Assembly: GCA_028707125.1 (NCBI GenBank)
Contig: JAQTUX010000001.1
Location: 1,192,001 to 1,256,000 of the forward strand
Length of the DNA: 64,000 nucleotides
Source of the DNA: Candidatus Omnitrophota bacterium
Lineage (GTDB): Bacteria > Omnitrophota > Gorgyraeia > Gygaellales > JAQTUX01
Direction of reading: 5' to 3'
In this document: one piece after another, positions 8,745 to 16,685 of the stretch
Position numbering within the stretch: the stretch's first letter is position 1
Layout of the letters: each line of letters opens with the position of its first letter
Program-made: the position numbers and the translations under genes
Notes under the pieces: generated by a model
What the model saw: the letters and a program-made list of their open reading frames with translations, nothing else
What the model was told of the DNA's origin: nothing
Database searches by the model: none

Positions 8745-10066
8745 TATTGCCTCAGCGTCTCCTGGATCAGCTCGGATAATGAAGGATGGGCGAATATGGT
8801 ATTATCAATGGAATCTTTACTGAGGTTGTTGTTGACCGCGCAGGTCAATAACGCGATCAGCTCGCAGGCAGACGGCCCGACAATTGTCGCCCCCAATATC
8901 CTGCCTGCCCCGTCGCGGGCGGGGCCTGTGCCGGACTCAACTAATATTTTAATGAACCCGTCGGTTTCGTTCATGATCTGCGCCATGCCGTTTGCCGGAA
9001 AATCCAATTTCTTCACAAGGTAGTTTATGCCTGCCTTTTTTGCTGCCTCTTCGTTAAGGCCCACGCTGGCAACCTCCGGCTCGGTAAATATACAGGTAGG
9101 AACCGCGCGCGTGTCTCTTTTTACCGGCTTATCCGGGTTCAGCATATTCCTCACTGCCAGGCGGCCCTCATACGCCGCCAGATGCGCCAATTGAATACTG
9201 CTTGAAGCATCGCCGGCAGAATATATGTTCCCGACGCCGGCCCGCAAATGATCGTCAACCACGATCCTGCCTTTTTCCGTCTTGATGCCTAATGAGGCAT
9301 CAAACAGGCCTTCTGTATCGGCTACGCGGCCTATGGCCACCAGCACCTTATCAAATTCATCTAATTTCAGCGAGAATAAATCCGTCTTTGTCAAAACCTT
9401 GATCTTTTTCTTCCTGAAGGCCGACTCGATCTTCCGCGACGCCTCCGCGTCCTCTACCGGCAGCAGCCGCTCCAACATCTCTACTATCGTAACCTCCGAA
9501 CCAAAGCTGCCGTATATTGAGGCAAATTCGCAGCCGATAAATCCGCCGCCTACGATAAGCAGCTTCTCAGGCACCTCTGTAAATTCTAACGCGTGGTCGC
9601 TGGAAACTATTCTCCGCGAGTCGTATGCCAGCCGCGGCAGCCGCGCCGGTCTTGAACCGGTGGCGACAAGAATGAATTTTGCCGAGATCTTTTTATTCGC
9701 GGCCTCTATTTCGTTGGGTGAGATTATTTTCGCCGCGCCCTGGATGTAATCTACCCCGGACTTTTTTACGCGGAAATCCATCCCTCTTGAAAGCTTTTCT
9801 ATGACCGCCTTACGCCAGTTCTGCGCCTGCTGAAAATCAAACTGGGCCCCCCGCGGTTTTACGCCGAAAGAGGGTATCTTCTGTAAATGGGACAGCGCCT
9901 TCGCGGACTGGACAAACGCTTTGGTGGGTATGCAGCCCCTGTTCAGGCAGGTGCCGCCGATCTTATCCTTTTCGATCAGGCAGGTGTTGAGGCCGTTTTC
10001 TCTGGCGTACATAGCGGCGCTGAAACCCGCCCACCCTGCGCCGATTATCGCTAAGTCGTAATCCAT
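8744..10066 (-). CDS. lpd: Dihydrolipoamide dehydrogenase-like FAD/NAD disulfide oxidoreductase
   Basis: 440 residues from the ATG at 10066. The frame stays open upstream to 10189, but those 41 residues are arginine-rich and overlap mdh, while the FAD-binding motif IIGAGWAG begins just after the ATG. The redox-active pair Cys40/Cys45 is in GGTCLNRGCIPTK, the NAD-binding glycines are in GGGFIGCEFASIYG, and the C-terminal dimer-interface motif HPSLSE (His427, Glu432) supplies the catalytic base. These are the features of E3, which reoxidises dihydrolipoyl groups using NAD. It overlaps mdh by 16 bases and precedes lipB, which supports true lipoamide use over glutathione or mercury reduction. Confidence 0.92.
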   Translation of the reverse strand: MDYDLAIIGAGWAGFSAAMYARENGLNTCLIEKDKIGGTCLNRGCIPTKAFVQSAKALSHLQKIPSFGVKPRGAQFDFQQAQNWRKAVIEKLSRGMDFRVKKSGVDYIQGAAKIISPNEIEAANKKISAKFILVATGSRPARLPRLAYDSRRIVSSDHALEFTEVPEKLLIVGGGFIGCEFASIYGSFGSEVTIVEMLERLLPVEDAEASRKIESAFRKKKIKVLTKTDLFSLKLDEFDKVLVAIGRVADTEGLFDASLGIKTEKGRIVVDDHLRAGVGNIYSAGDASSSIQLAHLAAYEGRLAVRNMLNPDKPVKRDTRAVPTCIFTEPEVASVGLNEEAAKKAGINYLVKKLDFPANGMAQIMNETDGFIKILVESGTGPARDGAGRILGATIVGPSACELIALLTCAVNNNLSKDSIDNTIFAHPSLSELIQETLRQ

Positions 10067-10974
10067 CTGGTGGACTTCTTTATCTCTTCCGCCGACTCTG
10101 ATAACCTTCTTTTCTCTTCGGCATTCAACTCTAACTCTATAATCTGCTCGATGCCTCTCCTGCCGATCCTGCAGGGCACGCCGACGCATACATCGTGAAG
10201 CCCGTATTCGCCTTCAAGGCAGCACGATACGGGGATGTCTTTATTCTCATCCTTTAATATCGCCTTTGCCAGATCGGCTATTGCCGCCGACGGCGCGAAA
10301 TAAGCGCTGCCGCTGCCGAGCGCGCCTACGATCTCCGCGCCGCGTTCAACAGTGCGCCTGACAAGCTCATCCAGCGCGGCCTTGTCGAGCAGCTTATCAA
10401 GGGGGGCATTCTTTACACGGGAAAAACGCGGCAAGGGAAGCATCCCGGCTCCGTGCGCGCCTATGACCAACGCCTCTACTTCGGACTGAGGCACATTAAG
10501 CTCCCTGCTGATGAGGTTGGCGAAACGCGCGGAATCAAGCCCCGCGCCCATGCCTATGACCCTTTCCCTCCTGAAACCGGTTATCTTAAGGCCGAGCTGC
10601 GTCATTACGTCCAGCGGATTGGTCACAATTATCACAATAGAATCATGCGCCAGGCGCCTGATCTCCAGGCAGATGCCTTTTATTATGTCGGCATTTTTCC
10701 TTAAGAGGTCTTCCCTGCTCATCCCGGGCCTGCGCGCCAGGCCCGCCGTTACAACGATCAAATCTGAGCCCTCTACATCGGAAATATTCTGCGACGAGAA
10801 AACGCGGTAATCCCTTTTGAATACAGCCGAGGAGTCCTCAAGATCCAGCTGTTTTCCCTTTGCCAGGCCCGCGGCAATATCTATCAAAAAAACATCCGCT
10901 ATCGCCTCATCCAGAAGGCGCATAGCGGCCAGTCCGCCGACGTTCCCGGCGCCGATTATTGAAATCTTTGGCAT
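10051..10974 (-). CDS. mdh: Malate dehydrogenase (LDH-like type)
   Basis: 307 residues. The NAD-binding site is GAGNVG (9-14), with Asp32 at the end of the second strand favouring NAD over NADP. The substrate loop ARRPGMSR carries arginines 81, 82 and 87, a pattern seen in malate and not lactate dehydrogenases. Asn119, Arg150 and the catalytic His174 (GAHGAGM) are present. It interconverts malate and oxaloacetate. It follows the isocitrate-type dehydrogenase gene with no gap (start 10974, upstream stop 10975), which fits a partial TCA branch. Confidence 0.94.
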   Translation of the reverse strand: MPKISIIGAGNVGGLAAMRLLDEAIADVFLIDIAAGLAKGKQLDLEDSSAVFKRDYRVFSSQNISDVEGSDLIVVTAGLARRPGMSREDLLRKNADIIKGICLEIRRLAHDSIVIIVTNPLDVMTQLGLKITGFRRERVIGMGAGLDSARFANLISRELNVPQSEVEALVIGAHGAGMLPLPRFSRVKNAPLDKLLDKAALDELVRRTVERGAEIVGALGSGSAYFAPSAAIADLAKAILKDENKDIPVSCCLEGEYGLHDVCVGVPCRIGRRGIEQIIELELNAEEKRRLSESAEEIKKSTRWITT

Positions 10975-12060
10975 TTATTTTTTGATCTTTGCGGCAATCG
11001 CCTCTGCCATCTCAAGAGTGCCCACGGCAGAGGGATCATCCCTGTTTTCCTTTAAGTCGTAGGTCACGGACCTGCCCTCGCGCATAACATCGCTTACGGC
11101 CTTATCCAATTTCAAGGCGGCATTTTCTTCGCCGAGATATTTCAGCATTAACACCGCGGAGAGGATCATCGCCGCTGGATTCACTCTGTTCTTCCCGGCA
11201 TGCTTAGGCGCTGAACCATGCACCGCCTCAAATACGGCTATGCCGTCTCCAATATTGGCGCCGGGAGCGACTCCCAGCCCTCCCACCAGCCCCGCGCAAA
11301 GGTCCGATAAGATATCGCCGTAAAGGTTGGGCAGGACAAAAACATCGTAATTATGCGGCCTCAATACAAGCTGCATTGACAGGTTGTCCACGATGGCATC
11401 GTCAAAAGCGACCCTGCCTTCGTATTCAGCCGCTATCTCCCGGGCAACCGACAGGAACAGCCCGTCGGTAAACTTCATGATGTTGGCCTTATGCACGGCT
11501 GTGACTTTCTTGCGGCCGTTCTTAAGCGCGTACTCAAAAGCAAACTTGACTATGCGCCGTGACGCGGACTCCGATATCGGCTTTATGGAAACGGCTGAAT
11601 CGGCAATGATTTTCTTATCCCTGAGGGAATTGATCTTCTCAATGACTGACCTTGTGTCTGCTTCGCCCTTTTGAAATTCTATGCCCGCGTAAAGGTCTTC
11701 GGTGTTCTCCCTGACCAGCACCAGGTCAATATCTTTATATTTTGATCTTACGCCTTCGTATGATTTTGCCGGCCTCAGGCAAGCGTAGAGATCAAGCTTC
11801 TGGCGTATGGCAACGTTTACGGAACGAAACCCGCTGCCGACAGGCGTGGTTATGGGGCCCTTCAGCGCGACCTTGTTTTTCCTGATCGAATCAAGCGTCT
11901 GCTCAGGCAGGACTGTGCCGTATTTCTTAAGCGCTGTCTCGCCGGCAACCGCCTCCTCCCATTTGATCTTAACTCCGGCGGCGTCCACGCACATCCGTGC
12001 CGCCTCTGCCACTTCCGGCCCTATGCCGTCTCCGGGGATTAATGTAATTGTGTGATTCAT
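10975..12060 (-). CDS. icd: NAD-type isocitrate dehydrogenase (isocitrate/isopropylmalate dehydrogenase family)
   Basis: 361 residues. Family marks: IPGDGIGPEV near the N terminus, RENTEDLYAGIE (117-128), catalytic Lys191 (VHKANIMK), Asp225 region, and NLYGDILSD (245-253). The substrate loop reads GSGFRSVNVAIRQ with Ser80, Asn82 and Arg86, as in isocitrate dehydrogenases, and not the leucine-specific loop of LeuB; I therefore prefer isocitrate over 3-isopropylmalate as substrate. Homoisocitrate remains possible because the paired hydratase belongs to the homoaconitase-like group. It overlaps the small hydratase subunit gene by four bases (ATGA) and leads directly into mdh. Confidence 0.82.
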   Translation of the reverse strand: MNHTITLIPGDGIGPEVAEAARMCVDAAGVKIKWEEAVAGETALKKYGTVLPEQTLDSIRKNKVALKGPITTPVGSGFRSVNVAIRQKLDLYACLRPAKSYEGVRSKYKDIDLVLVRENTEDLYAGIEFQKGEADTRSVIEKINSLRDKKIIADSAVSIKPISESASRRIVKFAFEYALKNGRKKVTAVHKANIMKFTDGLFLSVAREIAAEYEGRVAFDDAIVDNLSMQLVLRPHNYDVFVLPNLYGDILSDLCAGLVGGLGVAPGANIGDGIAVFEAVHGSAPKHAGKNRVNPAAMILSAVLMLKYLGEENAALKLDKAVSDVMREGRSVTYDLKENRDDPSAVGTLEMAEAIAAKIKK

Positions 12061-12557
12061 AACTTTATCCCGCCATGTTTCTTAAAATGCGCCACCAGGC
12101 CGCCGTCCTCAAGCAGCGTGCGCATAACTTTATTCAGCGGCTTAAAAGGGGTGCGCGTTTGCCGGCTCTTATTCTCCAATACACCTTTCTCTATATCTAT
12201 CACTATTTCGTCGCCTTGTTTTATCCCGCCGGTATCCGCCTCTATAAGCGCCAGCCCTATATTAAATCCGTTCCTGTAAAATATCCGCGCGAAACTCTTT
12301 GCCACGACGGCGTTTATGCCCGCCGCCTTTATGACCAACGGCGCCTGCTCGCGCGATGAGCCGAGGCCGAAATTGCCGCCGGCGACTATGATACTCTTGC
12401 CAGGGGTAAGCTTTTCAGGGAAATCCGGGTCAATGTCCTCCATAATATGCTTCGCCAATTCTTTCATATCGGTGATGGCGAATTTGTAGCGCCCCGATAT
12501 GATAAAGTCGGTGTTGATATTGTCGCCTAATAATACCGCCTTGCCTGAGATCACCAT
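12057..12557 (-). CDS. Aconitase-family hydro-lyase, small subunit (LeuD/HacB-like)
   Basis: 166 residues, the swivelling domain found as a separate small subunit in isopropylmalate isomerases and homoaconitases of the archaeal type. It has GDNINTDFI (11-19) and the substrate-phosphate/carboxylate site GLGSSREQAP (64-73). The specificity loop after the arginine reads RYKFAITD and not the YLRT typical of isopropylmalate isomerases, so the substrate may be citrate, homocitrate or citramalate. The large subunit gene is separated from it only by pilT. The direct link to an isocitrate-type dehydrogenase favours an aconitase-like job. Use in the cimA citramalate route is the main alternative. Confidence 0.85.
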   Translation of the reverse strand: MVISGKAVLLGDNINTDFIISGRYKFAITDMKELAKHIMEDIDPDFPEKLTPGKSIIVAGGNFGLGSSREQAPLVIKAAGINAVVAKSFARIFYRNGFNIGLALIEADTGGIKQGDEIVIDIEKGVLENKSRQTRTPFKPLNKVMRTLLEDGGLVAHFKKHGGIKL

Positions 12558-12558
12558 T

Positions 12559-13605
12559 TTATAACGACTTGAACTCGCCGGGGTTCTTCACCTTCTGCAT
12601 CGCCGTATCCATAGAGACAAGACCTTTCTGGTAAAGCTCTTTCAGCGACTTATCCATTGTCTTCATCCCGTACTGGCTGCCGGTCTGCATGACTGTCGGC
12701 ATCTGCTCGACCTCCTGCTCTCTTATTAAATTCCTCACAGCGGGGGTGGCGATCATTATTTCAGTAGCAAGCACCATACCTGTTCCGTCGGCGCGCCTGA
12801 GCAGTAATTGCGAAACTATCCCCTGCAGGGAAGCCGCCAGCTGAAGTTTTACCTGCGCCTGCTGATGCGGAGGGAACACGTCAATGATGCGCTGGATCGT
12901 CTGCGGCGCGTCGGGCGTATGAAGGGTGGCAAGGACAAGATGCCCGGTTTCGGCCGCGGTAAGCGCGGTGGCGATCGTCTCCTGATCCCTCATCTCTCCC
13001 ACTACGATCACGTTCGGGTCCTGCCGAAGAGCGTGCCTCAAAGCCGACGCGAATGAGTAGGTATCGGAATACAGCTCTCTCTGTTTTACGATACTCTTCT
13101 TATTAGGATGAACAAATTCTATAGGGTCTTCAATGCATATTATCATGCATTCTCTCTCGCTGTTTATCAGGTCTATCAGGGCGGCCAGGGTCGTGGTCTT
13201 GCCTACGCCGGTAGGCCCGGTAACCAGCACAAGGCCGTTTGGCTTTCTGGCAAGGTCTATCAATATCTGGGGCAGGCCCAAATCGTTGAATGTAGGGATA
13301 TTCAGCGGTATGCGCCTTAATGCCGCTTCCACAGACCCTCTCTGCATATGCACATTCACTCTGAACCTGTCAAGCCCGGGAAGCGCCAGAGAAAAATCCA
13401 GTTCCAGCTCCTTTTCAAACGCCGCTTTCTGGGAACTGCTTAACGCGCTGTAGATAAGACGCTTGTTATCTTCTTTGCTCAAAGCCGGGAAGTCCGTTTT
13501 GACCAATTGGCCGCTGACCCTCAATATCGGCGGCTGGGACGCGGTAAGGTGCAGATCAGAGGCGTTATTTTTTACCGCCAGCATAAGCAATTCTTTCAAT
13601 TCCAT
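12559..13605 (-). CDS. pilT: Twitching motility / type IV pilus retraction ATPase
   Basis: 348 residues, standard for PilT. Walker A GPTGVGKT (130-137), Asp box ICIEDPIEF, Walker B with catalytic Glu204 (VIVVGEMRD), His box GHLVLATLHT (221-230) and the PilT-specific C-terminal AVRNLIRE motif are all present. It hydrolyses ATP to depolymerise type IV pili at the inner membrane. The location is odd: it sits between the large and small subunits of one hydro-lyase, sharing its first base with the end of the former (13605) and leaving one base before the latter. No other pilus gene is in the window, although two PilZ proteins are encoded at 60919 and 62444. Confidence 0.95.
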   Translation of the reverse strand: MELKELLMLAVKNNASDLHLTASQPPILRVSGQLVKTDFPALSKEDNKRLIYSALSSSQKAAFEKELELDFSLALPGLDRFRVNVHMQRGSVEAALRRIPLNIPTFNDLGLPQILIDLARKPNGLVLVTGPTGVGKTTTLAALIDLINSERECMIICIEDPIEFVHPNKKSIVKQRELYSDTYSFASALRHALRQDPNVIVVGEMRDQETIATALTAAETGHLVLATLHTPDAPQTIQRIIDVFPPHQQAQVKLQLAASLQGIVSQLLLRRADGTGMVLATEIMIATPAVRNLIREQEVEQMPTVMQTGSQYGMKTMDKSLKELYQKGLVSMDTAMQKVKNPGEFKSL

Positions 13606-14864
13606 TATCTCATCTCCTTCCTCGGATCGGTTATATGCCCTGTCAGGGCGGATGCGGCTACGGTGGCGGGCGAAGCAAGATATATGAACGCCTTCGGGTT
13701 GCCCATCCTGCCCTTGAAATTCCTGTTAGCGCAGGAGATCACCGATTCTCCATCAGCAGGCACGCCGTTATGCGTGCCTACGCACGGGCCGCAGCCGGGA
13801 GCGACTATGACCGCCCCCGCCTTGACCAACGTATCTATTATACCTGTTTTGAGCGCTTCTAAAAATATATTTTTGGAAGCGGGGGCGACTATAAGGCGCA
13901 CCCCGTCTTTGACCTTTCTGCCCTTAAGTATATCCGCCGCGATCTTTAAATCCTCGAGGCGGCCGTTAGTGCAGGTGCCGATGTAGGCCTCGTTGATCCC
14001 CACGCCCGATAACTCGCCCGCGAGGGCTGTATTGTCAACCGCGTGCGGCTTTGAAACCGTGGGCCTGATCTTATCCGCGTCATAATGTTTTACCGATCTG
14101 TATCCGGCATCGCTATCGGCCTTCTGTATCCTGTATTTTTTCTTGATCGGCCTTTTTTTAAGCCAGTCCCGCGCCTTTTTATCCACGGGCATAAAGGCGC
14201 ACTTTGCCCCCATCTCCACCACCATATTGCATATTGTGAACCTCGCGTCCATACTTAAGGCGCCTATGGCGCTGCCGTAAAATTCTATCGCCTGATACGT
14301 CGCGCCGGAGGAAGTGAAGTCGCCGATAATATGCAAGATAAGGTCTTTGGCAAAGACGCCTTTGGGCAGGCGTCCGTCTACTATTATCTTTATGGTTTCG
14401 GGCACCTTAAACCAGTTCTTGCCCCCTGCCAGCGCGATGGCCAGGTCTGTTGAGCCCACGCCGCTGGCAAAGGCGCCCAGCGCCCCGTAAGTGCAGGTGT
14501 GCGAATCAGCCCCGAGAACGAGTTCACCGGGATATACGTGCCCCGACTCAGGTATGACCTGATGGCAGACGCCGCAGCCGATGTCATAAAGCCCCGTATC
14601 GAATTCACCGCTGAAGGCGCGCATCCTGTTATGTATGGCGGAGACCTCCTGTTTCGGCGAAGGCGCGCTGTGGTCTATCACCATGCAGAACTTATTCGCC
14701 GCGGCAAGCTTCTTTATCCCCAATTCAGCGATCCTGTCAATGATGATCGCGCTGGTGCCGTCCTGGCCAAAACAGAAATCAACCTTGCATACCGCAAAAT
14801 CGCCGGCAGTAAGGGATTTGCCGGCGTGCTCGCTTAATATCTTCTCTACTACTGTCTTACCCAT
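13605..14864 (-). CDS. Aconitase-family hydro-lyase, large subunit (LeuC/HacA-like, 4Fe-4S)
   Basis: 419 residues, the length of archaeal-type two-subunit isopropylmalate isomerase/homoaconitase large subunits, shorter than bacterial LeuC (about 465) and far shorter than one-chain aconitase (about 750-900). Cluster ligands are Cys298 (IGTCTNGR), Cys358 and Cys361 (PGCGPCVG). DHSAPS and GADSHTCTYGALGAF are typical active-site segments. It isomerises a tricarboxylate or malate-type substrate by dehydration and rehydration. It overlaps the aminotransferase gene by 16 bases; its small subunit lies one gene downstream beyond pilT. Citrate, homocitrate, citramalate and isopropylmalate are all possible substrates; neighbours idh and mdh favour citrate. 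Confidence 0.87.
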   Translation of the reverse strand: MGKTVVEKILSEHAGKSLTAGDFAVCKVDFCFGQDGTSAIIIDRIAELGIKKLAAANKFCMVIDHSAPSPKQEVSAIHNRMRAFSGEFDTGLYDIGCGVCHQVIPESGHVYPGELVLGADSHTCTYGALGAFASGVGSTDLAIALAGGKNWFKVPETIKIIVDGRLPKGVFAKDLILHIIGDFTSSGATYQAIEFYGSAIGALSMDARFTICNMVVEMGAKCAFMPVDKKARDWLKKRPIKKKYRIQKADSDAGYRSVKHYDADKIRPTVSKPHAVDNTALAGELSGVGINEAYIGTCTNGRLEDLKIAADILKGRKVKDGVRLIVAPASKNIFLEALKTGIIDTLVKAGAVIVAPGCGPCVGTHNGVPADGESVISCANRNFKGRMGNPKAFIYLASPATVAASALTGHITDPRKEMR

Positions 14865-16015
14865 TTTTCGATCCTGTCCATCCCCTTCTCAATATTCTCC
14901 ATGCTCGTGGCAAAGCTTACGCGCACGAAATCATCATATCCGAAGCCGATGCCGGGCACAAGCGCCACATTCGCCTCATCAAGAAGCCGCGAAGAGAAGG
15001 TAAGCGAATCCATCCCGGTCTTTGATATGTTAATAAAGATGTAGAACGCTCCCTGCGGAAGTATGTGGCTCAGTATCTTGATACTCTTCAGCCGCCCCAC
15101 TATGTAGTCGCGCCGCTTCAAAAACTGCGCGCATCTTTCCCTTACGATCTTCTCATCCATCTCTAAGGCGGCAACTGAGGCCATTTGCGCGATGGAATCG
15201 GCGTTGGAAGTAGAGTGGCTCTGGATGTTGTCCACTGCCCTGGCTATTTCAAGCGGCGCGCCTAAATAGCCGATGCGCCATCCGGTCATCGCGAATGATT
15301 TGGATACGCCGTTGACGGTAATTACCTGCTCAAGGGCCTGCCTGCCAAACGACGCGGGTGAATGGTGCTTCAGCCCGTCAAAGATTATCTTCTCATAGAT
15401 CTCGTCGCTTATTATGAAGATCCCTCTCTCCAGGCAAACGTCCACCAGGGCTGTCAGCTCTTCACGGGAATAAACCACGCCCGTGGGGTTAGAGGGGCTG
15501 TTCAGGATCAGGACCTTAGTTTTTGGGCTTATGTGTTTCTTAAGGAGTGCGGGGGTAAGTTTGAAGCCGCCGGCGGGATCCGTGTTAACTACGACGGATC
15601 TACCCTCGGCAAGATTCACCATTTCCGGGTAGCTTACCCAGTACGGCGCCGGTATGACCACCTCATCGCCTCTATCAACCAGCGCCTGGATGATGTTGTA
15701 TATGGAGTGTTTCGCGCCGCAGGAAACGACTATCTGCTCCGGAGAATACTCTATGCCGTTATCCCTTTTGAACTTCTCGCATATGAGTTTTCTTAATTCC
15801 GGTATGCCTGAAGTAGCGGTGTATTTAGTAAAACCGCTCTTTATCGCTTCTATAGCTTTCTGCTTGATCGCGTCGGGCGTGTCAAAATCCGGTTCGCCGG
15901 CGCCGAAACCGATGATATCCTTCCCTTCTTTGCGTAACTGCTTTGCCTTGGCCGTTATCTTCAGAGTCAAGGAAGGATTGATAAGCTGGACTCTTTTGGC
16001 AAGCTTGATAGGCAT
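14849..16015 (-). CDS. aspC: Pyridoxal-phosphate aminotransferase class I, aspartate aminotransferase type
   Basis: 388 residues of fold type I. The cofactor lysine is Lys239 in VNGVSKSFAMTGWR, with NSPSNPTG (172-179) and Asp204/Tyr207 for the pyridine ring. The closest match in motif pattern is the I-gamma group of aspartate/prephenate aminotransferases, which swap the amino group between aspartate and 2-oxoglutarate. As first gene of the operon leading to hydro-lyase, isocitrate-type and malate dehydrogenases, an oxaloacetate/2-oxoglutarate link is natural. No good ribosome binding site is visible before the ATG; the bases upstream are the repeat-rich stretch at 16026-16117. Confidence 0.88.
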   Translation of the reverse strand: MPIKLAKRVQLINPSLTLKITAKAKQLRKEGKDIIGFGAGEPDFDTPDAIKQKAIEAIKSGFTKYTATSGIPELRKLICEKFKRDNGIEYSPEQIVVSCGAKHSIYNIIQALVDRGDEVVIPAPYWVSYPEMVNLAEGRSVVVNTDPAGGFKLTPALLKKHISPKTKVLILNSPSNPTGVVYSREELTALVDVCLERGIFIISDEIYEKIIFDGLKHHSPASFGRQALEQVITVNGVSKSFAMTGWRIGYLGAPLEIARAVDNIQSHSTSNADSIAQMASVAALEMDEKIVRERCAQFLKRRDYIVGRLKSIKILSHILPQGAFYIFINISKTGMDSLTFSSRLLDEANVALVPGIGFGYDDFVRVSFATSMENIEKGMDRIEKWVRQ

Positions 16016-16025
16016 AGGGTATATA

Positions 16026-16117
16026 TTTGAACGCAGATTAACGCATATCTAACGCAGATTTACGCAGATTAACTCTGCGACCATATGCGTGCAAATCTGC
16101 GAGAATCTGCGTTCAAA
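16026..16117. repeat. Imperfect palindrome built from repeated ACGCAGATT units
   Basis: The 109-base gap between rplQ and the aminotransferase gene is filled by a repeat. Perfect 14-base outer arms (16026-16039 and 16104-16117) enclose several further direct and inverted copies of ACGCAGATT. On RNA it would form one long interrupted hairpin. It may end the ribosomal transcript, since it lies directly after rplQ, but it lacks a T run. It looks like a REP-type interspersed element; other copies in the genome would confirm this. Confidence 0.8.
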
Positions 16118-16124
16118 GTAAAAT

Positions 16125-16685
16125 CTATAGTGAGTCGCGTTCTTTCTTGAATATATTACGGATGCCGCCTAAGAATTTCTTCTTCGGCTTGACATCTTTT
16201 TCCGGCCTTTTCTGTTCCTGCGGCTGGGGCTCTGCCGCTGCCTTCGGTTTCTTGATCTCTTCCCTGGGTTTCTCTTTTTCTCCTGTCCTCTCGGCAACGG
16301 CCTTTTTGACTACGGGGGCCGCCTCCGCTTTTTTCTCGGTAAACTCAAACAGGACCAGCTCTGCCCCGTCGCCGCGCCGGTTAGACAAAGGCAGTATCCT
16401 CGTGTATCCGCTGCTTCTCTTGGCAAACAAAGGAGCCAACTGAGTAAATAGCCGCTGAACAAGGCGGTGGTCGCCCAGGACGACAAAGGCGCGCCTTCTG
16501 GCTGCCAGATCCCCCTTCTTTGCCAGCCATATCAATTTATCCGCGTATGGCCTGGCTGCCTTTGCCTTATGCTTGGTAGTGCGTATTGACTGATACAAGA
16601 CAAGGGAGCGCAACAGGCTCTTTATGGTCGCCTTTCTCCAACTGGTAAAACGGTTCAACTGCATTTTCTTATTTCTATGTCTCAT
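16125..16685 (-). CDS. rplQ: 50S ribosomal protein L17 with charged C-terminal extension
   Basis: 186 residues against about 120 for most L17. Residues 1-118 are the L17 domain (MRHRNKKMQLNR start, RILPLSNRRGDGAELVLFEF end). The remaining 68 residues are rich in Lys, Glu, Pro and Ala with no hydrophobic core and probably form a disordered tail. L17 sits near the peptide exit tunnel of the large subunit. The start overlaps the rpoA stop by four bases; it is the last gene of the ribosomal block. Confidence 0.96.
   Translation of the reverse strand: MRHRNKKMQLNRFTSWRKATIKSLLRSLVLYQSIRTTKHKAKAARPYADKLIWLAKKGDLAARRRAFVVLGDHRLVQRLFTQLAPLFAKRSSGYTRILPLSNRRGDGAELVLFEFTEKKAEAAPVVKKAVAERTGEKEKPREEIKKPKAAAEPQPQEQKRPEKDVKPKKKFLGGIRNIFKKERDSL

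Noticed and set aside
8744-10189. Longer lpd frame with 41 extra N-terminal residues
   Set aside because: The extra part is arginine-rich, overlaps mdh and lies before the FAD-binding start; the ATG at 10066 is better.
10975-12060. Calling the dehydrogenase LeuB
   Set aside because: The substrate loop GFRSVNVAIRQ carries the serine/asparagine of isocitrate enzymes, and LeuB-type residues are missing.
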